DNA of 64,000 bases, taken from assembly GCA_025403435.1 (NCBI GenBank), contig CM046354.1:36173533-36237532 (forward strand), written 5' to 3'. Origin of the DNA: Artocarpus heterophyllus. Taxonomy: Eukaryota > Streptophyta > Magnoliopsida > Rosales > Moraceae. A model generated the notes under the pieces. It did not search any database. It was not told the DNA's origin and saw only the letters and a program-made list of their open reading frames with translations. Below are positions 25,321-35,108 of the stretch, piece by piece. Position 1 is the first letter of the stretch, and each line of letters begins with the position of its first letter. The position numbers and the translations under genes were made by a program.

Positions 25321-27718
25321 TGTGACACCCGTTATTCTCCTAAGGGTATTAAGGTAATTAGATTAATTACCTAGTATATATATAAAAAAAATCAGAAAAT
25401 CTCTCATAATTCGAAACTCTCTCTCTCTCTACTTTCTCTCTCTAAAAAATTCTCTCTCTCTCCTCAAAGATCGTTTGAGATTTCGGCATCCGTTTTCGAC
25501 ACCTCCCGCACCAATGGAAAGCTCTCGACGAGCTGAGTCCAACGAGGTGCCGCGCCGCCCAAAACGCCGCCGGAGGAGACCACACGCGCCGCCCAAAGTG
25601 GCGGCAAAACCCATTTCTTTCCGACGAGATATCTTCGCCGTCCGACGTCCGATCGACGTGATTCTTGTTCCTACACGACCACCGTGATGAGAGGAACAAA
25701 ACCCACCCTTGGTGGCAGCTCAACAACCGCCGGATTGCTCCGCCCGTCTATTGCCGCCGTGCACCGCCGCCCCCATGGTGGAACTCCGCCTTGCCGGAGG
25801 AGGTGACTGACACCACCCCTCCCAATGAGTTCAGAGGATCAAGGGGAGTAAAACCCCTCGATCAATTGCACGAAAGGAGCCGGTTTCGCCGGAGAACGGC
25901 CAACGCCGCCGTCAACCGCCGCGGGAGCCTCCGTTTTGGCTCTTCCCAGCCACGTTTCTTCAAATTGGATGAGGGGAAATGCTCATAGGAGGATGGGTAG
26001 CAAAAGCCCTCAGCCAATTTCAGGTTTCCATCGTCAGAGAATCAAGATCGGAGCTCATCCATTTCTATCGACGTTGTACTTCACGACCCGCTATGTTAGA
26101 GGCAGAATTGGGTGAAATTGACCCCGCCATTGGACTCAGAAGGGTCGATTTAGGGGGGGTAGGCCCAAGCCCAGCTGCCAACGGACCCCGATTGACGCCG
26201 GTCAACGACGGTCAAAGTCGGTCAACGCCGGTCAACGGTGGTCAACGCCGGTCAACGGCCAGTCAAAGGCTAAATTAGAATTTTGTGATCCGGACCTCCG
26301 ATCGAAGATCCGAGACCACCTCCTGACTCGTTTCGATGCTCTGGATGCAATGGTGACCTCCGTTTGAGCAAATTCCACTCCGATGAAAATCATCTGGTAC
26401 CGATTGCACGCGAATCGAGGCGATTCAAACAGCAGTATCGGAGTCCAGAATGACGTTTTCAAGAATGTATGATCTCCAGGAAGCATTCCTAGCCATTCAT
26501 AGTCGCTCGAGGAGCACTACAGAGGATGCTTCGTAGATACAGCGAGATACAACTGGATCTGTTTTGCTTGGAGTTCAAGATCAAGGGAGTATGGAGCTAA
26601 CGTTAATTGATTCCAGGATTAAGAGACTGTTGATAAGCTTGAAAGGTAGGGATTCTATTACTCATCTTTTTGTAAGGTTTTTATAGAATTAAAATTGATT
26701 GTTTTCCGCAATATATATATATCTATGTTGAATTGATATTATATGAGTATCACATATGAAACTATGACATGGACTCGTCTTGTATTGTACGGCGAGGAAC
26801 ATAATGAATTGACACATGTTATAAATTGAGAAGCATGGTTAGGAAAACTAACTCTATTAATAATGATTCAATATAGAGAAATTGTGAGACATGAAGAGGG
26901 CGACGGTTACGTCCTTGGGCATGAATACCCAAAAAGGTAAAATAGGGGGAAGGTGATGACGCTTCCTTGGGTTGAAAGTCCCAGAACACACTGTACAGGA
27001 ATTGATTTGGTGAGGACTCGGGGCTTGATGTCCCCTCACCGGAACACCCTTGGAATGTTTATAGGGTGATCAAGTGCGCCCATTTGGGTTTCGATGAGTT
27101 GAGTGATACTCAATTTAACATGGATACCTAGGAACAATGATGATTGGTAATATTTGTATAAATGTGTAATTATGACACTTGGTAATGATTAACTACGGTA
27201 TCCATAAGATGTGATCATAATAAACCTCATAATCTGGAATATGATGTGACTTACTAACCATGCAGATTTTAATGTGGTAATGATAAAAACCTAAAGGTGA
27301 GTAATGGCTTTCTCTACTGAGCATAGTGTCGCTCATTCCCTTATGTTTATATCTTTTCAGGACTCACTAAGTGTGAGGTGGCTATGAGAAATATAGTTGA
27401 GGAAGTGATGTAACTATATTACATTGGGACTGCTTCAATCGTTGAGAATGTTCTTCATGATAATGTAAGCATCAATTGTTACTTTCTGTGACTGTATTAC
27501 AATGTGTTGAGGGTTAAAATGATGATGACAACAGTTTATTTTATTAAATTTAAGGTGCTACATTAAAACTGTGGTTTATTTGTCGTTTATATTTTTATTT
27601 TTGAGTTGAGAGTTTTCATTTAAGTCCCGGGCAAATTTTATTTTTAAGGTTTTACTTTTATTATTTATTTTTATTTTATCTCATTAAAAACTGTTAACCC
27701 CCATATAGGGGCGTTACA
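25321..27718 (+). repeat. 5' LTR of the cargo-carrying element
   Basis: 2398 bp, TG...CA. The first third is GC-rich (25470-26560), in contrast to the AT-rich flank, and the rest is AT-rich. It contains a ten-base tandem repeat at 26201-26270. By eye it differs from the 3' LTR at about 16 sites, nearly all transitions. Open frames in the GC-rich part occur on both strands and show no family signature, so I do not call genes here. Confidence 0.95.
26201..26270 (+). repeat. ten-base tandem repeat in the 5' LTR
   Basis: Seven consecutive decamers close to GTCAACGCCG. The same array is present in the 3' LTR at 32988-33057. The core GTCAACG is a GTCAA word with a CpG in each unit. Confidence 0.9.
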
Positions 27719-27725
27719 GAATTTT

Positions 27726-27738
27726 TGGTATCAGAGCC
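27726..27738 (+). other. primer binding site (initiator Met tRNA type)
   Basis: TGGTATCAGAGCC, seven bases after the 5' LTR end. It is complementary to the 3' end of plant initiator methionine tRNA, the usual primer for many plant LTR retrotransposons. Confidence 0.93.
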
Positions 27739-29070
27739 TAGGTTCGGTTAACCTAGGGAGTGTAGCACCACTTTAAAAAAATATATTTTTGAGATGGTTT
27801 TGAAGCTGAATTTTTATTGTCATCATCAAAATGAACCTTCACATTGATTTATACAGTCTAGAAGGATGTAACATGGAAAGGCCATAGAATGAAAATATTA
27901 ATAGTTATATGAGTACAATAATTATATAGAAGGAAAGTATTAATAGTTATAAGGGAATGATAATTATATGGAATGAGTTTATAAGTAGATTGCTTATGAG
28001 AGATTCGTATAATATTTGGATCTATAAGCATATCTAATTCGTATAAACGATGAGAAATTCGTATAGATACGAGGATTTAAGAGCCTTTTGTCTCGTGAAA
28101 AAAATAAGAAATATAAGGCTTGATTTATTGATTTTAAAGTTTGACATAGATATGCCAAATTTTTCGTAATTGATTCAAACCTAAGTAATGATTATGTGTG
28201 GATTCGATGGAGCACATAAGTGTCAATATCTTTTCTTAAAAGTTTTATTTATTTGAGGAATATGATATAAGTTGGGAATCATGGTATTGAATCTTGAGAG
28301 AGATAAATGTTAGACTTTTGGTCTGTTGAGACTGTGTAAAGTCTAGAATGCATGAATCTCAAAATTGAAATATTTTGTTACGTACATTGTATTTAAGTGT
28401 ATCAGTGAATCTTTATATATAGATGCAATAGAAAAATGATCAATAGGAGTTTCCTTAAGTAAATCATAATACTTAAGGCACTTATAATAATTTTGGATAA
28501 TTACAATAAAATGTTTAAGTTTTAGATGTTTAGATGTGAATCTTTTGGTTACCTACGGTTTTGTTATATGAGGAAATTATATATTGTATAAGTAGAATTG
28601 TGGGGATTGTAGATGTTCTTAAGTAGTAACATCAAGTGTCTTTGTTCATTGATATGGTCTACGTTGGAAGACGTAAATCGTATTGATTTCAAGGTTAGTC
28701 GCATTCTAAACCCTTGGTAGTAATGATGATGAATCCATTGATAGATGTTAAGTATTATGAATAACATATGGGTGTATGTATTGTTCAATAAGGTTTTGAT
28801 TAAAACAAAATTATTTGAGTTGCTGGAAGATTGTGTTGTTATGAAATGATTTTAAATATCATTCAGGAAGATCCTTGTTGTCGTTAAATTAGATTTGTTG
28901 TTTATAGTTAACTTTATCTATAGTGGGCTTTGAATTGGGTTTAAGATTCATACGAATTGGTTTTCAATTTTATGTTTGTTATTTAACTCGTTCTAAATGT
29001 GGTAAGGCCCGAAACAACCTGACCATTTTCAACTAAGAACATTTGGGGCTAGTTCAAATCTTAAATCAGT
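27739..29070 (+). other. non-coding leader of the cargo-carrying element
   Basis: About 1.3 kb of AT-rich sequence between the PBS and the promoter-like region of the first ORF. I find no gag remnant and no convincing coding sense on either strand. Packaging signals would be expected here but cannot be identified by reading. Confidence 0.5.
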
Positions 29071-29337
29071 TTGATTCACACTGTCTCTCCCACGTGGTCT
29101 CTATACGTGTCATATACAGTGGTTTAATCATTGTTTACAAATACGTTTACTGTGCATAAGAGCTTATTTCTCCGAGTTCACTTTTTCTCTCTTAATTTGT
29201 TATTTTCTCTTTAAATCGCAAATCCTCTTCTTTTTCATTAAAAATTCTTCTTTTCCTCTAAAAGAAGAAGGAATTCTAGGATTCTGCAATTTACTATCTT
29301 AATTTTTCCTTTCTATTTACTCTTCTTTCATCTCATC
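29071..29337 (+). promoter_or_regulatory. promoter- and leader-like segment with a G-box upstream of the first cargo ORF
   Basis: CACGTG lies at 29091-29096 inside CCCACGTGGT, about 240 bp before the ATG, with a second ACGTG word near 29105. From about 29170 to 29335 the sequence becomes strongly pyrimidine-rich (TTCTC and CTCTT words), like many plant 5' UTRs. This suggests that the captured gene may have its own promoter and leader. No clear TATA box is placed. Confidence 0.35.
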
Positions 29338-29769
29338 ATGGACCCAAAGTACCAACACCTGAGAAAGTATTTCCCATCAATCTCCCAAAAGATTCTCAGA
29401 AAGAAATACAAGGCTAGAATTACTCGGTTGTGGATTCTTATGCGTTTTGGTATCCCTTGTGATGTGAGAATGTTAATAGAGGGGAAAATCCGTCCGAGTG
29501 ACTTTAGTCAAGATGTCGGTTTACCAGGAACAGGTACCAGTCGTAGTGCAATGAAAAGAAGAGCTCGTGCCATCGTGGTCACTTGTAACAAATGTGGAAG
29601 ACAAAATTGTAACGGTAAATGTACTTCACCTGGTTATATGTCTACGAATAGAGAGGATAAAATAAGGTTTTGTAGGGATGGACTTTCAAAGGAGAACTTG
29701 GATAGCATCCATACTCCTCTCCACGGTCACCCTAGTGGATATGTTCAAGGAGCTATTTTTAAACTCTAG
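29338..29769 (+). CDS. cysteine-rich, basic nucleic-acid-binding protein resembling betaflexivirus silencing suppressors
   Basis: Intact, 143 aa. The start is an ATG in the context ATCATGGAC after a pyrimidine-rich leader. The N-terminal 30 residues are rich in Lys and Arg. FGIPCDV (38-44) is followed by a Gly/Ser-rich turn GTGTSRSA (64-71), then KRRARA (73-78) and four cysteines spaced C-x2-C-x4-C-x3-C (83, 86, 91, 95), then SPGY. A small basic protein with an Arg-rich patch directly before a four-Cys finger, in this order, matches the cysteine-rich proteins of carlaviruses and vitiviruses. In those viruses the protein binds nucleic acid, acts as a pathogenicity factor and has been reported to suppress RNA silencing. 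It is not a retroviral CCHC knuckle, because the His is missing and the spacing differs. No gag context is present. Capture from a virus is inferred; an unrelated plant zinc-finger origin remains possible. Confidence 0.6.
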   Translation: MDPKYQHLRKYFPSISQKILRKKYKARITRLWILMRFGIPCDVRMLIEGKIRPSDFSQDVGLPGTGTSRSAMKRRARAIVVTCNKCGRQNCNGKCTSPGYMSTNREDKIRFCRDGLSKENLDSIHTPLHGHPSGYVQGAIFKL

Positions 29770-30502
29770 CCTAAATTTTATACAGAAAGACAACGCCTCA
29801 GGAATATGGTATTTCTAGATCCTGTTTGCCAAACCATAAGAAAACTGGATGGGGAATAAGTCATCGCTCTATAAAGGCTATTTAGTCTTTACTTGTTTGA
29901 AGCAGTTTTAGCTGATGTTCAACAGTTTGTGTTTTTCTTTTACTCAGAATATTTGCTTTTGTGTTTGAAATAATTGTGATTATTAGATTGATACAGTAAG
30001 TGTTAATATCTTATTTAATTTATGATTTTCTTAAATATATATATAATAAAATATATTATCTTATCAGACACGTCACATACGGTACAGTAATATGTTTGAA
30101 TTTTGAAAAGCTTATCCAGATATTTCAAGATTTGTGTCTCAAATTTCAAAAGTTCTACAGTATTTGTCGTTTATATTAAATTTATAGACTTGGTGTATAT
30201 TTGTCAAAAAGTCTACAGTTATGTCATGAGGGTCTTCTGTCAAATTGTTCTCAATTGTCAAAAGTTATACAATTAGAGTCTAATCTTTTTCAAAAAGTGA
30301 ATCAGATTTTCTGTAAACTATCAATCACCTTATCTTACTTTCTTATCCGCACAAGATTTTGTTTAAATCTTTGGATTACCTTTTCATTACCTACTCGTCT
30401 ATCTCTTTAGCCCTTTTTGTGTATTTCTCATCTTTAAAAACTCATGTAGAACCCGAAGTCTAAGTGGAGCAGACATTAAGCAACCACTTCTATAAACCAA
30501 AT
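29770..30502 (+). other. spacer between the two cargo ORFs
   Basis: 733 bp, AT-rich, with no supported ORF. It contains several ATGs before the second ORF, so ribosomes would be unlikely to reach that ORF from a single long transcript by ordinary scanning. A separate promoter or a spliced RNA is more plausible. No TATA box or splice pair could be fixed. Confidence 0.4.
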
Positions 30503-31153
30503 ATGTCTACCTCCCAGTCCACGAAGAAAATAAAGAATGTCTGTGTCTTTTGTGGTTCCAGCCTTGGAAAAGATAAAGCTTATTTAGAAGCTGCAAATCA
30601 CTTAGGGCAAGTCCTAGCACACAAGAAGATTAACATAATCTATGGGGGTGGTAGTATAAAAATGATGGTAAATATGGCACTAGCAGCTAGGTCTAGCGAC
30701 GCTACTGATGTAAGAATTTGGCCTCATATTCCAGTTGAAGGAAACCTTTGTAAGGAAGCCATAGGTAAGGGAGAAGGAGTCAGGAGTATCCCTAAAAATT
30801 TTAAAGACATAATCTATAATTCTGATGCTTTTATAGCATTACCTGGTGGTCTAGGTACTCTTGAGGAAATATTTATAGTTGCTTGTGGGCAATTGTTGGG
30901 CTTTTATTCCAAACCTTTGGGACTGCTGAACGTAAAGGGTTTTTATGACGGTCTTTTGAAATTTCTAGATTACGCTGTGGAAGAAAACATCACTACAGAA
31001 TCGGAGAGACAAATCTTTGTCACTGCTTCAACAGCTGAGGAATTGATAGATAAAATGCAAATCATACATCCAGAATCCGACACTGCAACATCCAAGCTTG
31101 AATGGGAAAGGGAAAGCCGGGAGCGGCCAATTGATTTGAATCTCCATCTGTAA
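30503..31153 (+). CDS. LOG: LOG-family protein (cytokinin riboside 5'-monophosphate phosphoribohydrolase-like), intronless, probably altered
   Basis: Intact, 216 aa from the ATG at 30503; an in-frame upstream GTG is not a plausible plant start. LOG enzymes release active cytokinin bases from their ribotides in the cytosol or nucleus. Seen: VCVFCGSS (13-20), YGGGS (47-51), SDAFIALPGGLGTLEE (107-122) containing the family PGGxGTxxE motif, and KPLGLLNVKGFYDGLL (137-152). Odd points: the Arg normally 15 residues before PGG is Asn99; the glycine-rich SxGLMG loop after YGGG reads SIKMMVN; the central VIP region reads VRIWPHI. Activity is therefore doubtful. The C-terminus ends IDLNLHL, an LxLxL EAR-like tail. 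Plant LOG genes have several introns and this copy has none, so it was captured as cDNA. It lies inside the LTR element with no host promoter visible. Confidence 0.85.
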   Translation: MSTSQSTKKIKNVCVFCGSSLGKDKAYLEAANHLGQVLAHKKINIIYGGGSIKMMVNMALAARSSDATDVRIWPHIPVEGNLCKEAIGKGEGVRSIPKNFKDIIYNSDAFIALPGGLGTLEEIFIVACGQLLGFYSKPLGLLNVKGFYDGLLKFLDYAVEENITTESERQIFVTASTAEELIDKMQIIHPESDTATSKLEWERESRERPIDLNLHL

Positions 31154-32090
31154 TCTTTTTGTTTTATCTTTGGCATGTAGGCATGTGTGTCCGTATTTCG
31201 TGTGTTACGAATAACCGTTTGCCTTGTATTCTGTGTTTCTTGTGGTACGTCGTTGTTAAATCTTTTAGATTCATTGAGCCTAATGCCGGGATGGCTGGAT
31301 ACGGAGTACTTGATGCTCTCGAAACGCATTCTTCTTAAGGTCCGATCTTTTGTTTATCGATGTTTTTGTATCCTCTAAGCATGCATGATATGGATAGCTG
31401 GTATACGGAGTGCCTTGTACTCTCGAAACGTATCCGTATCATGTTTGTAATGTGTAATATTCTGTTAATATTATGTGGAAGTACCAGAGTCAGTTATGGG
31501 GATATTCCATATGAAATATGAGTATATTATTTGGATTGAATGTTTGTGTCATGAGGATAGCTGTTTAATGAAAAATATGTCGGGTATGTTTGCAACCAGA
31601 GATTCCGTTTAATATCTCTATGAATAAGTTTAATGTATGGTTTTGAATATAAGTGTTTGTGATATATGTTTTATGATTATGTTTTAGTTTATTAGTTGAG
31701 GTATGAAATCAAATATATTTGACTTTTCCTTACTCAAAAAGGAAAAGGAACCTAAAGATGAAGTATATAAAATTTCTCTGGCAATCTCCTTAAATGTGAT
31801 TGTAAATCACAGTCCATGGACAATGAAGGACTGAAATCATGGTATGGTCAATATGTATGTCTGATCAGATTCTTAGACCATTATACGGTGTTATAAGTTG
31901 AAACTTGTCAGAAATACTCTCATTGAGGGATTTAGGAGTAAGATTTATTATGCAAGTAAATAAGTGGAGTTACGATAACTTAAATTTGGAGGACAAAGAA
32001 CATTAACGGTTTAGACTCAGAATTGGAATCATAGTGGAATCATAATTTTTACTAGTATTACTAGAATTGAAATTTCGAGGACGAAATTTC
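31154..32090 (+). other. 3' untranslated part of the cargo-carrying element
   Basis: No ORF supported. It holds an imperfect direct repeat of about 40 bp (around 31288-31328 and 31390-31430) sharing ATACGGAGT and CTCTCGAAACG words. At 32072-32088 the TTCGAGGACGAAATT block precedes the PPT, a conserved feature of Tekay-type gypsy elements. Confidence 0.6.
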
Positions 32091-32107
32091 TTTAAGGGGG
32101 GTAGAGC
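32091..32107 (+). other. polypurine tract
   Basis: TTTAAGGGGGGTAGAGC, immediately before the 3' LTR. It would prime plus-strand cDNA synthesis. Confidence 0.9.
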
Positions 32108-34505
32108 TGTGACACCCGTTATTCTCCTAAGGGTATTAAGGTAATTAGATTAATTACCTAGTATATATATAAAAAAAATCAGAAAATCTCTCATAATTCG
32201 AAACTTTGTCTCTCTCTACTTTCTCTCTCTAAAAAATTCTCTCTCTCTCCTCAAAGATCATTTGAGATTTCGGCATCCGTTTTCGACACCTCCCGCACCA
32301 ATGGAAAGCTCTCGACGAGCTGAGTCCAACGAGGTGCCGCGCCGCCCAAAACGCCGCCGGAGGAGACCACACGCGCCGCCCAAAGTGGCGGCAAAACCTA
32401 TTTCTTTCCGATGAGATATCTTCGCCGTCCGACGTCCGATCGACGTGATTCTTGTTCCTACACGACCACCATGATGAGAGGAACAAAACCCACCCTTGGT
32501 GGCAGCTCAACAACCGCCGGATTGCTCCGCCCGTCTATTGCCGCCGTGCACCGCCGCCCCCATGGTGGAACTCCGCCTTGCCGGAGGAGGTGACTGATAC
32601 CACCCCTCCCAATGAGTTCAGAGGATCAAGGGGAGTAAAACCCCTCGATCAATTGCACGAAAGGAGCCGGTTTCGCCGGAGAACGGCCAACGCCGCCGTC
32701 AACCGCCGCGGGAGCCTCCGTTTTGGCTCTTCCCAGCCACGTTTCTTCAAATTGGATGAGGGGAAATGCTCATAGGAGGATGGGTAGCAAAAGCCCTCAG
32801 CCAATTTCAGGTTTCCATCGTCGGAGAATCAAGATCGGAGCTCATCCATTTCTACCGACGTTGTACTTCACGACCCGCTATGTTAGAGGCAGAATTGGGT
32901 GAAATTGACCCCGCCATTGGACTCAGAAGGATCGATTTAGGGGGGGTAGGCCCGAGCCCAGCTGCCAACGGACCCCGATTGACGCCGGTCAACGACGGTC
33001 AAAGTCGGTCAACGCCGGTCAACGGTGGTCAACGCCGGTCAACGGCCAGTCAAAGGCTAAATTAGAATTTTGTGATCCGGACCTCCGATCGAAGATCCGA
33101 GACCACCTCCTGACTCGTTTCGATGCTCTGGATGCAATGGTGACCTCCGTTTGAGCAAATTCCACTCCGATGAAAATCATCTGGTACCGATTGCACGCAA
33201 ATCGAGGCGATTCAAACAGCAGTATCGGAGTCCAGAATGACGTTTTCAAGAATGTATGATCTCCAGGAAGCATTCCTAGCCATTCATAGTCGCTCGAGGA
33301 GCACTACAGAGGATGCTTCGTAGATACAGCGAGATACAACTGGATCTGTTTTGCTTGGAGTTCAAGATCAAGGGAGTATGGAGCTAACGTTAATTGATTC
33401 CAGGATTAAGAGACTGTTGATAAGCTTGAAAGGTAGGGATTCTATTACTCATCTTTTTGTAAGGTTTTTATAGAATTAAAATTGATTGTTTTCCGCAATA
33501 TATATATATCTATGTTGAACTGATATTATATGAGTATCACATATGAAACTATGACATGGACTCGTCTTGTATTGTACGGCGAGGAACATAATGAATTGAC
33601 ACATGTTATAAATTAAGAAGCATGGTTAGGAAAACTAACTCTATTAATAATGATTCAATATAGAGAAATTGTGAGACATGAAAAGGGCGACGGTTACGTC
33701 CTTGGGCATGAATACCCAAAAAGGTAAAATAGGGGGAAGGTGATGACGCTTCCTTGGGTTGAAAGTCCCAGAACACACTGTACAGGAATTGATTTGGTGA
33801 GGACTCGGGGCTTGATGTCCCCTCACCGGAACACCCTTGGAATGTTTATAGGGTGATCAAGTGCGCCCATTTGGGTTTCGATGAGTTGAGTGATACTCAA
33901 TTTAACATGGATACCTAGGAACAATGATGATTGGTAATATTTGTATAAATGTGTAATTATGACACTTGGTAATGATTAACTACGGTATCCATAAGATGTG
34001 ATCATAATAAACCTCATAATCTGGAATATGATGTGACTTACTAACCATGCAGATTTTAATGTGGTAATGATAAAAACCTAAAGGTGAGTAATGGCTTTCT
34101 CTACTGAGCATAGTGTCGCTCATTCCCTTATGTTTATATCTTTTCAGGACTCACTAAGTGTGAGGTGGCTACGAGAAATATAGTTGAGGAAGTGATGTAA
34201 CTATATTACATTGGGACTGCTTCAATCGTTGAGAATGTTCTTCATGATAATGTAAGCATCAATTGTTACTTTCTGTGACTGTATTACAATGTGTTGAGGG
34301 TTAAAATGATGATGACAACAGTTTATTTTATTAAATTTAAGGTGCTACATTAAAACTGTGGTTTATTTGTCGTTTATATTTTTATTTTTGAGTTGAGAGT
34401 TTTCATTTAAGTCCCGGGCAAATTTTATTTTTAAGGTTTTACTTTTATTATTTATTTTTATTTTATCTCATTAAAAACTGTTAACCCCCATATAGGGGCG
34501 TTACA
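32108..34505 (+). repeat. 3' LTR of the cargo-carrying element
   Basis: 2398 bp, the same length as the 5' LTR and offset from it by 6787 bp. It starts TGTGACACCC, ends GGGGCGTTACA, and is followed directly by the ATTTT target duplication. It includes the decamer array at 32988-33057. Confidence 0.95.
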
Positions 34506-34510
34506 ATTTT

Positions 34511-35108
34511 ATACGAGATCATGTGTAATAATTAATTGTGTGAAAGGATCGATTGATCAAATTGCTATAATATGCAAAATTGTTCATTAAATTTTAATTG
34601 AGAATTTGACATGCAACATTTTTATGAATTAGAAATTGGCACCTAAATTTATATAATACCTTAGGTAATTAAGGGCTCTTTACAAAAATGCCACAAATTT
34701 TAAGCTTGGGTTTGATTTATATCATGAAAAAATATTTGCAAAAATTGTTATTGCCTTGTCATCACTTATATTGGAAATACACATATATACCCTTAATACA
34801 TTGGCCAATATCCAAAGAGCGAAAAAGAAAAAAAGAAAAAAAAAACTAGGTTTAGTTTATGGGTATTTTGGTCAATATATAAAATATTACTTATGCCAAT
34901 ATAGCATATTTTTAAATAATTTTTGAACATGTGGCATAAATCAATCTAATTATAGAATGAGTAGTATATAACATAAATATCTTGGTAATTAGTCTCTCAA
35001 AGGGTTAATGTATAAATTATGATTGGTTGATCAAGTGTGGTGATATATTGTATTGTTTTTACATTTTAATTGAAAAACACAATAGTTATGCAGCTCAAGT
35101 CTACACTG
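34511..35108. other. unassigned AT-rich intergenic DNA
   Basis: Original flank of the cargo-carrying element. A short A-rich stretch lies near 34825-34845. No gene or element recognised. Confidence 0.5.

Larger units (their letters stand above)
25321..34505 (+). mobile_element. young non-autonomous gypsy-type LTR retrotransposon carrying two cargo genes
   Basis: A complete structure of 9185 bp. It has two 2398-bp LTRs beginning TGTGACACCC and ending GGGGCGTTACA, and the flanks are both ATTTT (25316-25320 and 34506-34510), a perfect 5-bp target duplication. It has an initiator-Met-type PBS, and a PPT preceded by the TTCGAGGACGAAATT block that is characteristic of Tekay-type gypsy chromoviruses. 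The 4389-bp interior has no gag, protease, RT, RNase H or integrase. Instead it holds two intact ORFs unrelated to retrotransposition. It must be mobilised in trans, presumably by an autonomous Tekay-like element. Confidence 0.95.

Noticed and set aside
25665..26278. Open frames of about 100 codons in the GC-rich part of the LTR, repeated in the other LTR
   Set aside because: They occur on both strands, are Arg/Pro-rich by composition, show no family motif, and are duplicated only because the LTR is duplicated.
28564..28788. Minus-strand open frame in the leader of the cargo-carrying element
   Set aside because: Composition-driven frame in AT-rich DNA with no family motif.
29338..29769. Retrotransposon gag zinc knuckle
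   Set aside because: The finger is C-x2-C-x4-C-x3-C without the His of the CCHC knuckle, and no capsid-like domain precedes it.
30464..30502. Longer LOG-like start at an in-frame GTG
   Set aside because: Plant nuclear genes do not normally start at GTG. The ATG at 30503 starts just before the conserved LOG core.
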